DNA of 64,000 nucleotides from Paenibacillus sp. CF384 (GTDB taxonomy: Bacteria; Bacillota; Bacilli; Paenibacillales; Paenibacillaceae). Of this stretch, positions 18,144 through 26,162 are shown piece by piece; positions within the stretch are counted from its first letter, which is position 1, and every line of letters begins with the position of its first letter. Made by a program: the position numbers and the translations under genes. The stretch is taken from the NCBI RefSeq assembly GCF_900106745.1, contig NZ_FNNV01000003.1:62001-126000 (forward strand), in the 5' to 3' direction. Below the pieces are notes generated by a model, which saw only the letters and a program-made list of their open reading frames with translations, was not told where the DNA came from and searched no databases.

Positions 18144-18773
18144 TTAGTTATTTTTGTGACATTTGATCATAAGGAATGGAAACGGAGGTTTACCTTCCGC
18201 ATTCTTATGCGGCTCTACAATTTCCGATATTTCTAACCGGCCAACATGTTGGAATTCTTCGTGGATAGAGTCAACATCATAGAAGAACATTTTCATGCCA
18301 TCGATGATCTCGTAATAGTCTTTATCCAGCTGTTTGCCTTTCCCATACATGGGGGCATCCTTCGAAATCGTAGTAAAGATCATATAACCGCCGGGCTTTA
18401 ACTGATTATAGCAGTCCTGAATAAACTTGGCTCTCTCTTGTTTATTCAATAAGTGAATCAATGCATAGCTGAATATTCCGTCATACTGCTTGTTATCGAA
18501 CGGCATCTCGGTTACGGATCCATGAAAAATATCGATTTCAAGCCCTTCTTGTCGTGCCAGATCAATGGCAGTTTGTGAGATTTCAATTCCGGTTACATGA
18601 ATGCCGTTGTCTATAAAAACCTTGGCGTTTCTGCCATAGCCGATGCCGGGTATTAATAGATCTTTTACGTTGTTCGACAGGAAAAAGTCTTTGGTTACGA
18701 TTGCTGAATCAGCAGGCTCAAATCCCCACATCAATTGATTTTGTACAAAGCTTGATTCCCAAATTTCGGTCAT
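18144..18773 (-). CDS. Class I SAM-dependent methyltransferase
   Basis: The 209-residue protein carries the SAM-binding motif I (LLIPGIGYGRNA), the acidic end of strand 2 (VTGIEIS), a motif near DIFHGSVTEMPF, and a post-motif LLNKQERAKFIQDCYNQLKPGG typical of class I methyltransferases. The substrate cannot be deduced. The ATG at 18773 is preferred to the upstream TTG at 18779, since GGAGA lies about 7 nt before the ATG. The gene stands alone between a convergent operon and the divergent formaldehyde dehydrogenase gene. Confidence 0.82.
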   Translation of the reverse strand: MTEIWESSFVQNQLMWGFEPADSAIVTKDFFLSNNVKDLLIPGIGYGRNAKVFIDNGIHVTGIEISQTAIDLARQEGLEIDIFHGSVTEMPFDNKQYDGIFSYALIHLLNKQERAKFIQDCYNQLKPGGYMIFTTISKDAPMYGKGKQLDKDYYEIIDGMKMFFYDVDSIHEEFQHVGRLEISEIVEPHKNAEGKPPFPFLMIKCHKNN

Positions 18774-18897
18774 ATCCAATCTCCTTCACATATGAAAGCT
18801 GCCTTTAGGAACAGTATATCCTATGAAATGGGATTGTAGAAAATAGACACATGAAACGGATTGTAAAAGACAGGAGAATAAGCATAGCTTTTCAATC

Positions 18898-18911
18898 TGC
18901 AAGCGATTACA
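18898..18911. promoter_or_regulatory. cre-like site upstream of fdhA
   Basis: The 14-mer TGCAAGCGATTACA fits the classical Bacillus cre pattern TGNAANCGNWNNCA at every fixed position. It lies 58 bp before the fdhA start and 125 bp from the methyltransferase start, so CcpA-type carbon control of fdhA is likely. This is predicted from sequence only. Confidence 0.55.
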
Positions 18912-18968
18912 ATGGTAGGGTGATAATTTTCTGATTATTTATTCCAGTATAAGAGGAGAGGCTGACGA

Positions 18969-20186
18969 ATGGCAGGAAATCGTGCAGTAGTATATGTAGA
19001 ATCCGGTAAAGTTGAAGTACGGGATATTTCTTATCCTGATCTGGTTTTGCGTGACGGCCCAGGTGTTAATCCGCTTAATGTCGGCAGAAAATGCGATCAC
19101 GGCGTCATCCTTAAAGTAATTACTACTAACATATGCGGAAGTGACCAGCACATGGTGCGTGGTCGTACTACAGCACCGAGCGGTCTCGTGCTGGGTCATG
19201 AAATTACGGGTGAAGTTATTGAAGTCGGCCGCGATGTAGAGTTTATCAAGAAGGGCGATCTCGTATCGGTGCCTTTCAATATTGCCTGCGGACGCTGCCG
19301 CAACTGTAAAGAACGTAATACTAACGTATGTTCGAACGTGAATCCGGATCGTCCGGGCTCGGCTTACGGCTACGTAGATATGGGCGGCTGGGTTGGTGGC
19401 CAATCGGAATACGTAATGGTGCCTTATGCGGACTTCCAATTGCTCAAGTTCCCGGATAAAGAGCGCGCCATGGAGAAAATTCTTGATCTGACCATGCTCT
19501 CTGATATTTTCCCAACTGGCTACCACGGTGCTGTCAGCGCAGGCGTGAAGCCGGGCTCTACGGTTTATATCGCAGGTGCAGGTCCTGTCGGTCTTGCAGC
19601 GGCTCATTCCGCACAACTGCTTGGTGCAGCTGTCGTTATCGTAGGCGATCTGAACAGCGAACGTCTTGCTCAAGCGAGAAGCTTCGGCTGCGAAACGGTC
19701 AACTTGCGTGAGCATGCGAATTTGGCTGAGCAAATCGACCAAATTCTCGGCGTTCCGGAAGTGGATTGTGCGGTTGACTGCGTAGGCTTCGAAGCCCACG
19801 GTCACGGTAAATCGCATGGCGAAGCACCGGCAACCGTACTGAACTCCATCATGGAAGTTACGCGTGCAGGCGGTAGACTGGGTATTCCGGGCTTGTATGT
19901 GACAGGCGACCCGGGCGCGGTGGATGAGGATGCCAAAATCGGCACACTCAAAATCCGTTTCGGTCTAGGCTGGGCGAAATCCCATACATTCGTAACAGGC
20001 CAAACGCCGGTTATGCAATATAACCGCGATCTAATGACCGCGATTCTTAGCGGCAGAGCACAAATTGCGAAAGCGGTTAACGCGACATTGATCTCGCTCG
20101 ATCAAGCTCCGGAAGCTTACTCGGCATTCGATCAAGGTGCTTCCAAGAAGTTTGTTATCGATCCGCACGGCTCTGTCCGTCGTTAA
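18969..20186 (+). CDS. fdhA: Zinc-dependent formaldehyde dehydrogenase, glutathione-independent (FdhA type)
   Basis: The 405-residue enzyme belongs to the medium-chain dehydrogenases. The catalytic zinc region is visible as NICGSDQHMVRG and GHEITGEV, and the structural-zinc loop as CGRCRNCKERNTNVC. A Rossmann NAD site follows as AGAGPVGLAAAH. Later segments VDCVGFEAHGHG and RAGGRLGIPGLY match the glutathione-independent formaldehyde dehydrogenase group, which oxidises formaldehyde to formate with NAD. Length fits the family. GGAGAGG precedes the ATG and a cre-like site lies upstream. A strong terminator follows. It is probably monocistronic. Confidence 0.9.
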   Translation: MAGNRAVVYVESGKVEVRDISYPDLVLRDGPGVNPLNVGRKCDHGVILKVITTNICGSDQHMVRGRTTAPSGLVLGHEITGEVIEVGRDVEFIKKGDLVSVPFNIACGRCRNCKERNTNVCSNVNPDRPGSAYGYVDMGGWVGGQSEYVMVPYADFQLLKFPDKERAMEKILDLTMLSDIFPTGYHGAVSAGVKPGSTVYIAGAGPVGLAAAHSAQLLGAAVVIVGDLNSERLAQARSFGCETVNLREHANLAEQIDQILGVPEVDCAVDCVGFEAHGHGKSHGEAPATVLNSIMEVTRAGGRLGIPGLYVTGDPGAVDEDAKIGTLKIRFGLGWAKSHTFVTGQTPVMQYNRDLMTAILSGRAQIAKAVNATLISLDQAPEAYSAFDQGASKKFVIDPHGSVRR

Positions 20187-20201
20187 TCCCAATTGTACAA
20201 G

Positions 20202-20242
20202 CTGCCTCAAAAGTCGATTGCGACTTTTGAGGCAGTTTTTTT
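20202..20242 (+). terminator. Rho-independent terminator of fdhA
   Basis: Arms CTGCCTCAAAAGTCG (20202-20216) and CGACTTTTGAGGCAG (20221-20235) form a perfect 15-bp stem with a 4-nt loop, followed by seven T residues. The stem resembles that at 8242-8276 in the shared TCAAAAGT core. Confidence 0.95.
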
Positions 20243-20268
20243 GTTTGGTATTTACGGGATTTGAGCAC

Positions 20269-20454
20269 GAGAGTCCGAAAAATGATCTCTCAGCGCCGAA
20301 AACAAACGGAAATTAGGCTGAGAGTTCAGAAATTGAACTCTCAGAGGTTAACTAACCAATCTACCCGCGCGTAATGGAGTGAAAGTTCAAAAATTGAACT
20401 CTCATCGTAGAAACTGCCTCGAAATAAAGCTGTGAGTTCAGAAATCAAACTCTC
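20269..20454. repeat. Cluster of four imperfect hairpin repeats
   Basis: Four hairpins share the consensus arms TGAGAGTTCA and TGAACTCTCA around a GAAAT-like loop: 20269-20291 (weak), 20318-20344 (11 bp, perfect), 20380-20404 (one mismatch) and 20433-20454 (imperfect). The design, GAGAGT- and ACTCTC-ended arms with an A-rich loop, matches hairpin A of the array at 8659-9081, but the inner arm bases differ. It fills the gap between the fdhA terminator and the DUF4157 promoter. No reading frame is seen. Confidence 0.8.
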
Positions 20455-20515
20455 GCGGAATATAAATTAGCACAAGATAACATAACTAGTGATGGCCTGC
20501 AGAATCTAGTGAATC

Positions 20516-20547
20516 TTGACGAAAATTTTCATGGATTATGGTATATT
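20516..20547 (+). promoter_or_regulatory. Probable SigA-type promoter of the DUF4157 gene
   Basis: An extended -10 (TGGTATATT, 20539-20547) follows TTGACG at 20516-20521. The gap to the -10 hexamer is 20 bp, which is long, so the extended TG element is probably what matters. It lies about 45 bp upstream of the DUF4157 start. Confidence 0.5.
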
Positions 20548-20592
20548 AAGAGAAAAGCGGCTTGTTAGCGGATTCGGGGAGGCAATCTTTCA

Positions 20593-21654
20593 GTGAGAAC
20601 TTTCGGTTCAGGCAAATCGATTCGTAAAATGGACAAAAGCACGTACGAGCAAGCTCCGGCTCAACGTGCCAAATCCAATTCGGTGGCTTCCGTGCAGCGT
20701 GCGCTGGCTAGCGGAGCGCCGCTTCAGGCAGCAGATATACATACGCTGCAGCGGTCGATTGGGAATTCGGCCGCTAAGCAGCTGACCGCAGGCAGCGGGA
20801 AGCCGATCATGGCCAAAATGACGATCAATCAGCCAACCGATGCGTACGAGCTGGAAGCGGATCAAGTCGCGTTTCGCGTGGCTAGCGACTTACAGTCCGA
20901 CTCAAAGGATAGCGATTCCACTGCACAGCGGGCAGAGGAGCAAGGGGAGTCGGAAGAAGAAGAGCTGCAGCTGAAGGCGGACAGCGCCGGTGCGATCCAG
21001 CGTGAGGAGCAAGGCGAGACGGAGGAAGAAGAGCTGCAGCTGAAGCCGGACAGCGCCGGTTCGATTCAGCGCGAGGAGCAAGGCGAGACGGAGGAAGAAG
21101 AGCTGCAGTTGAAGGCGGACAGCGCCGGGGCGATTCAGCGCGAGGAGCAAGGCGAGACGGAGGAAGAAGAGCTGCAGCTGAAGGTGGACAGCGCCGGGGC
21201 GATTCAGCGCGAGGAGCAAAGCGAGTCCGAGGAAGAAGAACTGCAGCTGAAGGCGGACAGTGCCGGGGCGATCCAGCGTGAGGAGCAAAGCGAGTCCGAG
21301 GAAGAAGAACTGCAGCTGAAGCGTGATCCGTTCTCGGTGATTCAACGGGCAGAGGATGGCGCTCCTGCGGAAGCTAGTCCGGGCGTCGAGGAATCGATCA
21401 ACGAACTTCGCGGCAAGGGACAGCCATTGCCAGATCGATTGCGCCAGCAGCTTGAGGATTCTTTCGGGGCTGATTTCAGCAAGGTTTCGATTCACACTGA
21501 TAATGCGGCGGATGATCTTGCGAAGAAGGTCGGCGCCAGAGCTTTCACAACCGGCAATGATATCTTCTTCCGTCAAGGCGAGTACAAACCGGGTACGGCA
21601 AGCGGGCTCCAACTTCTCAGCCATGAGCTCACCCATATCGTCCAACAGAACTAA
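20593..21654 (+). CDS. DUF4157 protein with acidic 23-residue repeats
   Basis: The 353-residue protein has an N-terminal segment of about 110 residues containing ALASGAPL and LQRSIGNSAAKQL, then six near-identical 23-residue acidic units (residues 114-251). A DUF4157 domain lies at about 275-353, ending in HELTHIVQQN. The HExxH at residues 344-348 is the DUF4157 signature and resembles a zinc-peptidase site. Many DUF4157 proteins carry a toxin or cargo domain after this point and are encoded with eCIS; here the protein stops a few residues after the motif. Start is GTG at 20593 with GGGGAGG at 20576-20582. It has its own promoter and terminator. No signal peptide is visible. A role with the nearby injection system is inferred. 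Confidence 0.85.
   Translation: MRTFGSGKSIRKMDKSTYEQAPAQRAKSNSVASVQRALASGAPLQAADIHTLQRSIGNSAAKQLTAGSGKPIMAKMTINQPTDAYELEADQVAFRVASDLQSDSKDSDSTAQRAEEQGESEEEELQLKADSAGAIQREEQGETEEEELQLKPDSAGSIQREEQGETEEEELQLKADSAGAIQREEQGETEEEELQLKVDSAGAIQREEQSESEEEELQLKADSAGAIQREEQSESEEEELQLKRDPFSVIQRAEDGAPAEASPGVEESINELRGKGQPLPDRLRQQLEDSFGADFSKVSIHTDNAADDLAKKVGARAFTTGNDIFFRQGEYKPGTASGLQLLSHELTHIVQQN
20932..21345 (+). repeat. Six tandem 69-bp units inside the DUF4157 gene
   Basis: Six in-frame 69-bp units (20932-21000, then starting at 21001, 21070, 21139, 21208 and 21277) each encode a copy of a 23-residue unit of REEQGETEEEELQLK followed by ADSAGAIQ. Units 2-4 are most alike; the first and last diverge. Expansion by slippage or recombination is likely. 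Confidence 0.95.
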
Positions 21655-21672
21655 TCGATTAAGAATGAACGA

Positions 21673-21708
21673 AGCAAACTATTCCGCTCAGGGAAGTTTG
21701 CTTTTTTC
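21673..21708 (+). terminator. Rho-independent terminator of the DUF4157 gene
   Basis: Arms AGCAAACT (21673-21680) and AGTTTGCT (21695-21702) with a 14-nt loop are followed by six T residues, 18 bp after the stop codon. Confidence 0.85.
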
Positions 21709-21824
21709 TTGTCATATATCCGTAAGAAAGGCAATAAATAGTTACCAAACAAACCCGTGGACATGGTAAACTGATTACGGGTCAACCTAAAAGCGTCACT
21801 ACACTTTGTGGGAGGTCATTCGCG

Positions 21825-22277
21825 ATGCATAATTGCACTTTAGTTACGAAACCTGCCTTAAACATGGTCGGAATCAGCTACTGCGGTCCCTATTCATCGT
21901 TTCCGGATGAAGCGATTCATCTGCAAAGCGAGTTTCTCTCCAGAAAGCATGAAATCGAAGGCGAAGTAAAGACAACCGTGCTTTACAGTCCCTATTTCGG
22001 CAACGAAGTATTTGCGACATATTGGGCATGTTTTGAGGTCCCCCATCTGAGTCAAGTGCCGGACGGCATGGTGCAGTTTACAATCCCGCAGCGCACCTAC
22101 GCCATGGCAGCATGTACAAATAAACGCATCGGTGAAGGCTACGAGCAGCTATCGGCTTGGATGAACGAGGAGAAGCTGTTGAAGAGGGAGAATGCCGTAT
22201 CCCTTGAAATCTTTTATATTGATGAACACTTGGAGGAGGAGCAGGTCGAGCTGCTGATTCCCATTGTAGAACAATAA
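21825..22277 (+). CDS. GyrI-like / AraC effector-binding-domain protein
   Basis: The 150-residue protein resembles stand-alone GyrI-like small-molecule-binding domains. It has two halves, each a strand-helix-strand unit, an early VGISYCGPYSSFPDEAIHL segment and a later FTIPQRTYAMAACTNKRIGEGYEQL segment. Such domains bind hydrophobic or cationic small molecules and protect against gyrase poisons in some bacteria; ligand unknown here. Start ATG follows GGGAGG. The gene sits between two transport or metabolic genes, with only 52 bp to the next gene, so co-transcription with the EamA transporter is plausible. Confidence 0.7.
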   Translation: MHNCTLVTKPALNMVGISYCGPYSSFPDEAIHLQSEFLSRKHEIEGEVKTTVLYSPYFGNEVFATYWACFEVPHLSQVPDGMVQFTIPQRTYAMAACTNKRIGEGYEQLSAWMNEEKLLKRENAVSLEIFYIDEHLEEEQVELLIPIVEQ

Positions 22278-22329
22278 AGCTTCGTTCAACTGGCTGCCTG
22301 CACCGTATAAAGGAGAACTAGATTCAATC

Positions 22330-23274
22330 ATGACAGCAGCCAAATTTTTCACCCACCCATTAGGCATAATTGGAGCTTCCGTCAGCGCAACTTTGCTCTG
22401 GGGAAGCTCTTATCCGTTTATTAAACTGAGTTACGCAAGGTTAGGCATTGAATCGCATGACACGATGGAACAAATATTATTCGCAGGCTACCGCTTCACA
22501 TTGGCAGGTCTGCTTATTCTGGCTTACATGCTGATACGGAAGGAGACACTTCGTTACCAGCGGGGCAGCGGCGGCATGGTCGCGTCGATTGCGTTGTTCC
22601 AAACGGTTCTGCAGTACATTTTCTTCTATGCAGGATTATCGAAGAGCGCAGGCGTCGTAGGCGCAGTCATTGCCGGGACGATCTCATTCTTCCAAATTGC
22701 ATTAGCGCATTTCCTATATAAAAATGACCGTATCAACGGAACCAAAGGCCTCGGGCTTCTTGTCGGCTTCTTGGGACTTCTTGTGCTGGGTTTATCCAAG
22801 CATGACGGAAACAGCGGGCTTCACTTCTCGTTAGGTGAAGTGCTGCTAATTGCGGCAACACTGTTTAATGCGATTGCGAATTTACTATCCAAACGCGCTG
22901 CGGCTTCTTATAGCATCCCGTACATTAACGGATATCAAATGCTCGTCGGCGGGATTGTGCTTACCGTCATCGGAGCATGGCAGTCGGGCTTGGCGCCTTT
23001 TCATTTTGACGGGATCGCACTGCTCATGCTTCTTCATCTGGCACTCGTATCGGCGCTGGCATTCATGCTCTGGAACAATGTCATGAAATACAACAGTGTT
23101 GGCAGCGTATCGATGTACCTATTCCTCATTCCGGTATTCGGTGTGCTGCAATCTGCCATGTTCCTTAGCGAGCCGCTGTCTGCAGCAGTACTGGGTGCTT
23201 TGGCGCTCGTTTCCGCAGGGATTGTCATCGTGAACAGTCGTAAACGCGTAGTGAAGGCGGATCAAGCCGTATAA
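22330..23274 (+). CDS. DMT-superfamily (EamA) transporter
   Basis: The 314-residue protein contains ten hydrophobic segments in two homologous halves, the layout of EamA/DMT metabolite exporters. Visible features are SATLLWGSSYPFIK at the start of the first half and a second EamA half with SALAFMLWNNVMKY. Length is typical. Start ATG at 22330; an AAGGAGA site lies about 14 nt upstream, somewhat far. Exported substrate unknown. Neighbours are the GyrI-like gene upstream and PhzF downstream, separated by short gaps, suggesting a small operon. Confidence 0.85.
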   Translation: MTAAKFFTHPLGIIGASVSATLLWGSSYPFIKLSYARLGIESHDTMEQILFAGYRFTLAGLLILAYMLIRKETLRYQRGSGGMVASIALFQTVLQYIFFYAGLSKSAGVVGAVIAGTISFFQIALAHFLYKNDRINGTKGLGLLVGFLGLLVLGLSKHDGNSGLHFSLGEVLLIAATLFNAIANLLSKRAAASYSIPYINGYQMLVGGIVLTVIGAWQSGLAPFHFDGIALLMLLHLALVSALAFMLWNNVMKYNSVGSVSMYLFLIPVFGVLQSAMFLSEPLSAAVLGALALVSAGIVIVNSRKRVVKADQAV

Positions 23275-23305
23275 TGAATGAACTGCGAAAGAGGTGAGTG
23301 AAACG

Positions 23306-24115
23306 ATGTCCCTATCCATTCCGATTTCGATTATAGATGCTTTTACATCCGTACCATTCCGTGGCAACCCGGCTGCCGTTTGTCTGCTTGCCGAGACACG
23401 CGATGAGCAGTGGATGCAAGACGTGGCTTCGGAGATGAATTTGTCGGAGACTGCATTCCTACAGCGGAGAGAGGATGGAAGTTACGATCTTCGTTGGTTT
23501 ACACCGACGGAAGAAGTGGATCTGTGCGGGCATGCCACGATGGCAAGTGCTCAATTCTTATGGGAAAATCAACATCTCGCACCGGATTGCATAGCTTCCT
23601 TCCATACTCGCAGCGGTCTGCTCACCGCAGAACGGACAGAGGAGGGTATTAGGCTGAATCTCCCCTCAGAGCCCGCAGAGCCGATAAAAGTGCCGGAAGA
23701 ACTCATACAAGGGTTAGGCTTAATTCCAAGGTATGTCGGGAAGAATCGCATGGATTATTTGGTGGAGGTCGACAGCGTACAGACTGTGCAGACATTAAAG
23801 CCTGACTATGCCATGCTGGCAAAGGTAGAAGCAAGAGGGATTATCGTGACTAGCAAAGGAACGGGGAAGCCGGGCGATTATGATTTCGTATCACGCTGCT
23901 TCTATCCGGCATCCGGATGCAATGAGGATCCTGTTACGGGTTCGGCTCATTGCGCACTTGCCCCCTATTGGCAGCGACGTTTGCGTCAGAATACCTTTAT
24001 GGCTTATCAGGCCTCTCCAAGAGGAGGCGAACTGTACATCGAGCTCGAGAATGACCGAGTACTGTTATCCGGTCAGGCAGTAACCGTAGTGAAGGGGCAG
24101 CTTACAGGTCAGTAG
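23306..24115 (+). CDS. PhzF family isomerase
   Basis: The 269-residue protein matches the PhzF (phenazine biosynthesis-like) family. It has an early IDAFTSVPFRGNPAAVC segment and the catalytic-Glu region as MNLSETAF. CGHATMASA and the distal CNEDPVTGSAHCALAPYW motif complete the active site. Members are epimerase-like or isomerase proteins; this one has no other phenazine gene nearby. ATG at 23306 is chosen because GAGGTGA at 23291-23297 precedes it by about 8 nt; GTG at 23294 falls inside that site. Confidence 0.88.
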   Translation: MSLSIPISIIDAFTSVPFRGNPAAVCLLAETRDEQWMQDVASEMNLSETAFLQRREDGSYDLRWFTPTEEVDLCGHATMASAQFLWENQHLAPDCIASFHTRSGLLTAERTEEGIRLNLPSEPAEPIKVPEELIQGLGLIPRYVGKNRMDYLVEVDSVQTVQTLKPDYAMLAKVEARGIIVTSKGTGKPGDYDFVSRCFYPASGCNEDPVTGSAHCALAPYWQRRLRQNTFMAYQASPRGGELYIELENDRVLLSGQAVTVVKGQLTGQ

Positions 24116-24150
24116 GTAGAAATCCCTATCTAGATACAAGCGGCAACTTG

Positions 24151-24159
24151 TGATATAAT
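24151..24159 (+). promoter_or_regulatory. Extended -10 promoter element for the que operon
   Basis: TGATATAAT gives a perfect TATAAT hexamer with an extended TGn motif, 38 bp before the queD GTG start. There is no good -35 at the expected spacing. No preQ1-type riboswitch sequence is seen between it and the start. Confidence 0.5.
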
Positions 24160-24196
24160 TTCATATTGCAATTGCATAAAGGGGAAGGTGTGGAAC

Positions 24197-24679
24197 GTGA
24201 CTTACGAGATTCCGAAACATATCGAGCAGTTCGGCAAAGATATCCAGGAGAATCAGCTCCGATATCATAACCGACGGGTGATCGTTTCCAAGGAATTTAC
24301 TTTTGATAGTGCGCATCATTTGCATTTATATGAAGGCAAGTGCAAAAGTCTGCACGGCCATACTTATAAGCTTCAAACGATTATGTCCGGGAAGACAGAT
24401 CATCGCGGACTGACCATCGATTTTGCAGATATGAAACGGATTGCCAAAGAGCGGGTAATCGATAAGCTCGATCATCGCTATCTGAACGAAGTGCTGCCAC
24501 CAATGAATACGACGGCAGAGAACATGGTCGTTTGGATTTATGAGCAAATCCATGATGCACTTCTGGAGGAAGGGCATTACCCGAATATTCGCATTGAAGA
24601 AATTCGCTTATGGGAAACGCCGACGAGCTATGCGGCAGTAACGCGCGACATGATGGAGGCGGACGAGAATGCCGGATAA
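24197..24679 (+). CDS. queD: 6-carboxy-5,6,7,8-tetrahydropterin synthase QueD
   Basis: The 160-residue enzyme converts 7,8-dihydroneopterin triphosphate to 6-carboxytetrahydropterin in queuosine precursor synthesis. The zinc and catalytic residues are visible in AHHLHLYEGKCKSLHGHTY (zinc His pair plus HGH, catalytic Cys). A later DHRYLNE motif and RIEEIRLWETPTSYA are typical. GTG at 24197 is chosen since AAGGTG at 24185-24190 stands 6 nt upstream, and an earlier in-frame GTG at 24188 falls inside that site. queE starts inside its 3' end, an 11-bp overlap. Confidence 0.93.
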   Translation: MTYEIPKHIEQFGKDIQENQLRYHNRRVIVSKEFTFDSAHHLHLYEGKCKSLHGHTYKLQTIMSGKTDHRGLTIDFADMKRIAKERVIDKLDHRYLNEVLPPMNTTAENMVVWIYEQIHDALLEEGHYPNIRIEEIRLWETPTSYAAVTRDMMEADENAG

Positions 24680-25382
24680 GGATATAGCGCCGACTGAGGG
24701 GCGCTCCATTCGGCTTCCGATGGTGGAAATTTTCGAAACGGTCGAAGGCGAAGGCACACGTGCCGGGTTTCCGACCGTTTTTGTACGTCTGTTTGGCTGT
24801 AATTTGCGCTGTGTTTGGTGCGATACGAAGTACAGCTATCCACCGGCAGAGGCAGAATTTACAATGACGATTGAAGATATTGTGTCCCAAGTGGAGCAGC
24901 AATATAAAGCGGAGTATATTTGTATGACCGGGGGCGAGCCTCTTCTGTACGGCAGTCGTTCAGCAGCGCTGCTGCAGGCGTTATGTGATATTGAACGGAT
25001 TAAAGACGTACATGTGGAAACGAACGGAGCAATTGATCTGGCGCCGTTCCTTCGCGATATCCGCTCTTCGAAGGCTAGATACATTATGGATTATAAGCTT
25101 CCGGATTCGGGGGAGCATGCGGCGATGTTGCATGATAACTTCGCATTGCTGCGGGAGCAGGATGAAGTGAAATTTGTCATTGCCACGGATCGTGACTTTG
25201 ATGCTGCTGTGCAAACGCTGAAGGAATATCCGACAGCTGCGCTTGCGCTATTTAGTCCCGTGTGGGAGAGCATGCCTCCGGCAAAGCTGGTGGAGAAGAT
25301 GCTATCAAGCGGACTAACAGGCGTGAAGTTGAACTTACAGCTGCACAAGATAATCTGGGATCCGGCTAAGAGAGGTGTGTAA
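24669..25382 (+). CDS. queE: 7-carboxy-7-deazaguanine synthase QueE (radical SAM)
   Basis: The 237-residue radical SAM enzyme has the cluster motif CNLRCVWC (C-x3-C-x2-C) after FVRLFG, the CMTGGEPLL segment for SAM binding, and the DVHVETNGA motif. It converts 6-carboxytetrahydropterin to 7-carboxy-7-deazaguanine. Its start overlaps queD by 11 bp and its stop lies 3 bp before queC, so the three form one coupled operon. queF is not in this window. Confidence 0.94.
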   Translation: MPDKDIAPTEGRSIRLPMVEIFETVEGEGTRAGFPTVFVRLFGCNLRCVWCDTKYSYPPAEAEFTMTIEDIVSQVEQQYKAEYICMTGGEPLLYGSRSAALLQALCDIERIKDVHVETNGAIDLAPFLRDIRSSKARYIMDYKLPDSGEHAAMLHDNFALLREQDEVKFVIATDRDFDAAVQTLKEYPTAALALFSPVWESMPPAKLVEKMLSSGLTGVKLNLQLHKIIWDPAKRGV

Positions 25383-25385
25383 GGG

Positions 25386-26078
25386 ATGAAGAAAGCGGTT
25401 ATTATTTTGAGCGGCGGTTTGGATAGTACGACTTGCATGGGATATGCCAAAGAAGCGGGGTACGAGCTATTCCCGATCACGTTTAACTATGGACAGCGTC
25501 ATATTATGGAACTGAACAATGCGCGCGCGGTTGCTGAATTCTACGGTGTAAGCGAACGCTTCAAAATCATTGAACTAGGGTTCTTGCGTGATTTTGGCGG
25601 AAGCGCACTTACAGATGATTCGATCGAAGTACCTAAGATGGGAGCAGATCCGGTTCCGGATGAAGTCGGCGAAATTCCGGTTACTTATGTACCGGGACGT
25701 AACCTATTGTTCTTGTCGATTGCTACGTCGTTCGCAGAGAGCGTAGGAGCTGAGGCGATCTATATTGGCGTAAATGCGCTGGATTACAGCGGTTACCCGG
25801 ATTGCCGACCGGAATTCATCGCGAAGGTGGAAGAGGTTATTGCAATCGCAACTAAAGTTGGTGTTGAAGGAAAGCCGATCTCCATTGAGACGCCTCTTAT
25901 CCATCTAACGAAAGCCGGCATCGTAGCAGAAGGGTTGCGCATGGGCGTTCCGTATAACCTGACAACGTCCTGCTATAACGGGGAACCAGAGGCATGCGGC
26001 GAGTGCGATAGCTGCCGACTGCGTTTGAAGGGTTTCGCCGAAGCGGGAACAACAGATCCAATTCCTTATAAATCCTAA
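25386..26078 (+). CDS. queC: 7-cyano-7-deazaguanine synthase QueC
   Basis: The 230-residue ATP-dependent enzyme makes preQ0. It has an N-terminal PP-loop SGGLDSTT, a YVPGRNLLFLS motif and C-terminal zinc cysteines CGECDSC. Length is normal. ATG follows GAGAGGTGTG. Last gene of the queDEC operon; a hairpin terminator follows. Confidence 0.95.
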   Translation: MKKAVIILSGGLDSTTCMGYAKEAGYELFPITFNYGQRHIMELNNARAVAEFYGVSERFKIIELGFLRDFGGSALTDDSIEVPKMGADPVPDEVGEIPVTYVPGRNLLFLSIATSFAESVGAEAIYIGVNALDYSGYPDCRPEFIAKVEEVIAIATKVGVEGKPISIETPLIHLTKAGIVAEGLRMGVPYNLTTSCYNGEPEACGECDSCRLRLKGFAEAGTTDPIPYKS

Positions 26079-26082
26079 TAAA

Positions 26083-26136
26083 AAGACAGTTCATGCGAGC
26101 AGGAAGGATCCTACCGCGTGAACTGTCTTCTTTATT
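26083..26136 (+). terminator. Probable terminator of the que operon
   Basis: Arms AAGACAGTTCA (26083-26093) and TGAACTGTCTT (26119-26129) form an 11-bp stem with a partly paired loop; the tail CTTTATT is only moderately T-rich. It also faces the convergent GGDEF gene. Confidence 0.7.
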
Positions 26137-26162
26137 ATGCGAATAGTCGGAGGTGAGCAAGG

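Noticed and set aside
18939-19817. 292-codon minus-strand frame opposite fdhA
   Set aside because: fdhA is an unmistakable enzyme in the other direction; the antisense frame shows no family features.
20902-21645. 247-codon minus-strand frame opposite the DUF4157 gene
   Set aside because: It is a reflection of the 69-bp in-frame repeats; its Leu-rich repetitive product mirrors the acidic repeats.
24116-24196. preQ1 riboswitch before queD
   Set aside because: I looked for the preQ1 aptamer pattern and found none; only a promoter-like -10 is present.
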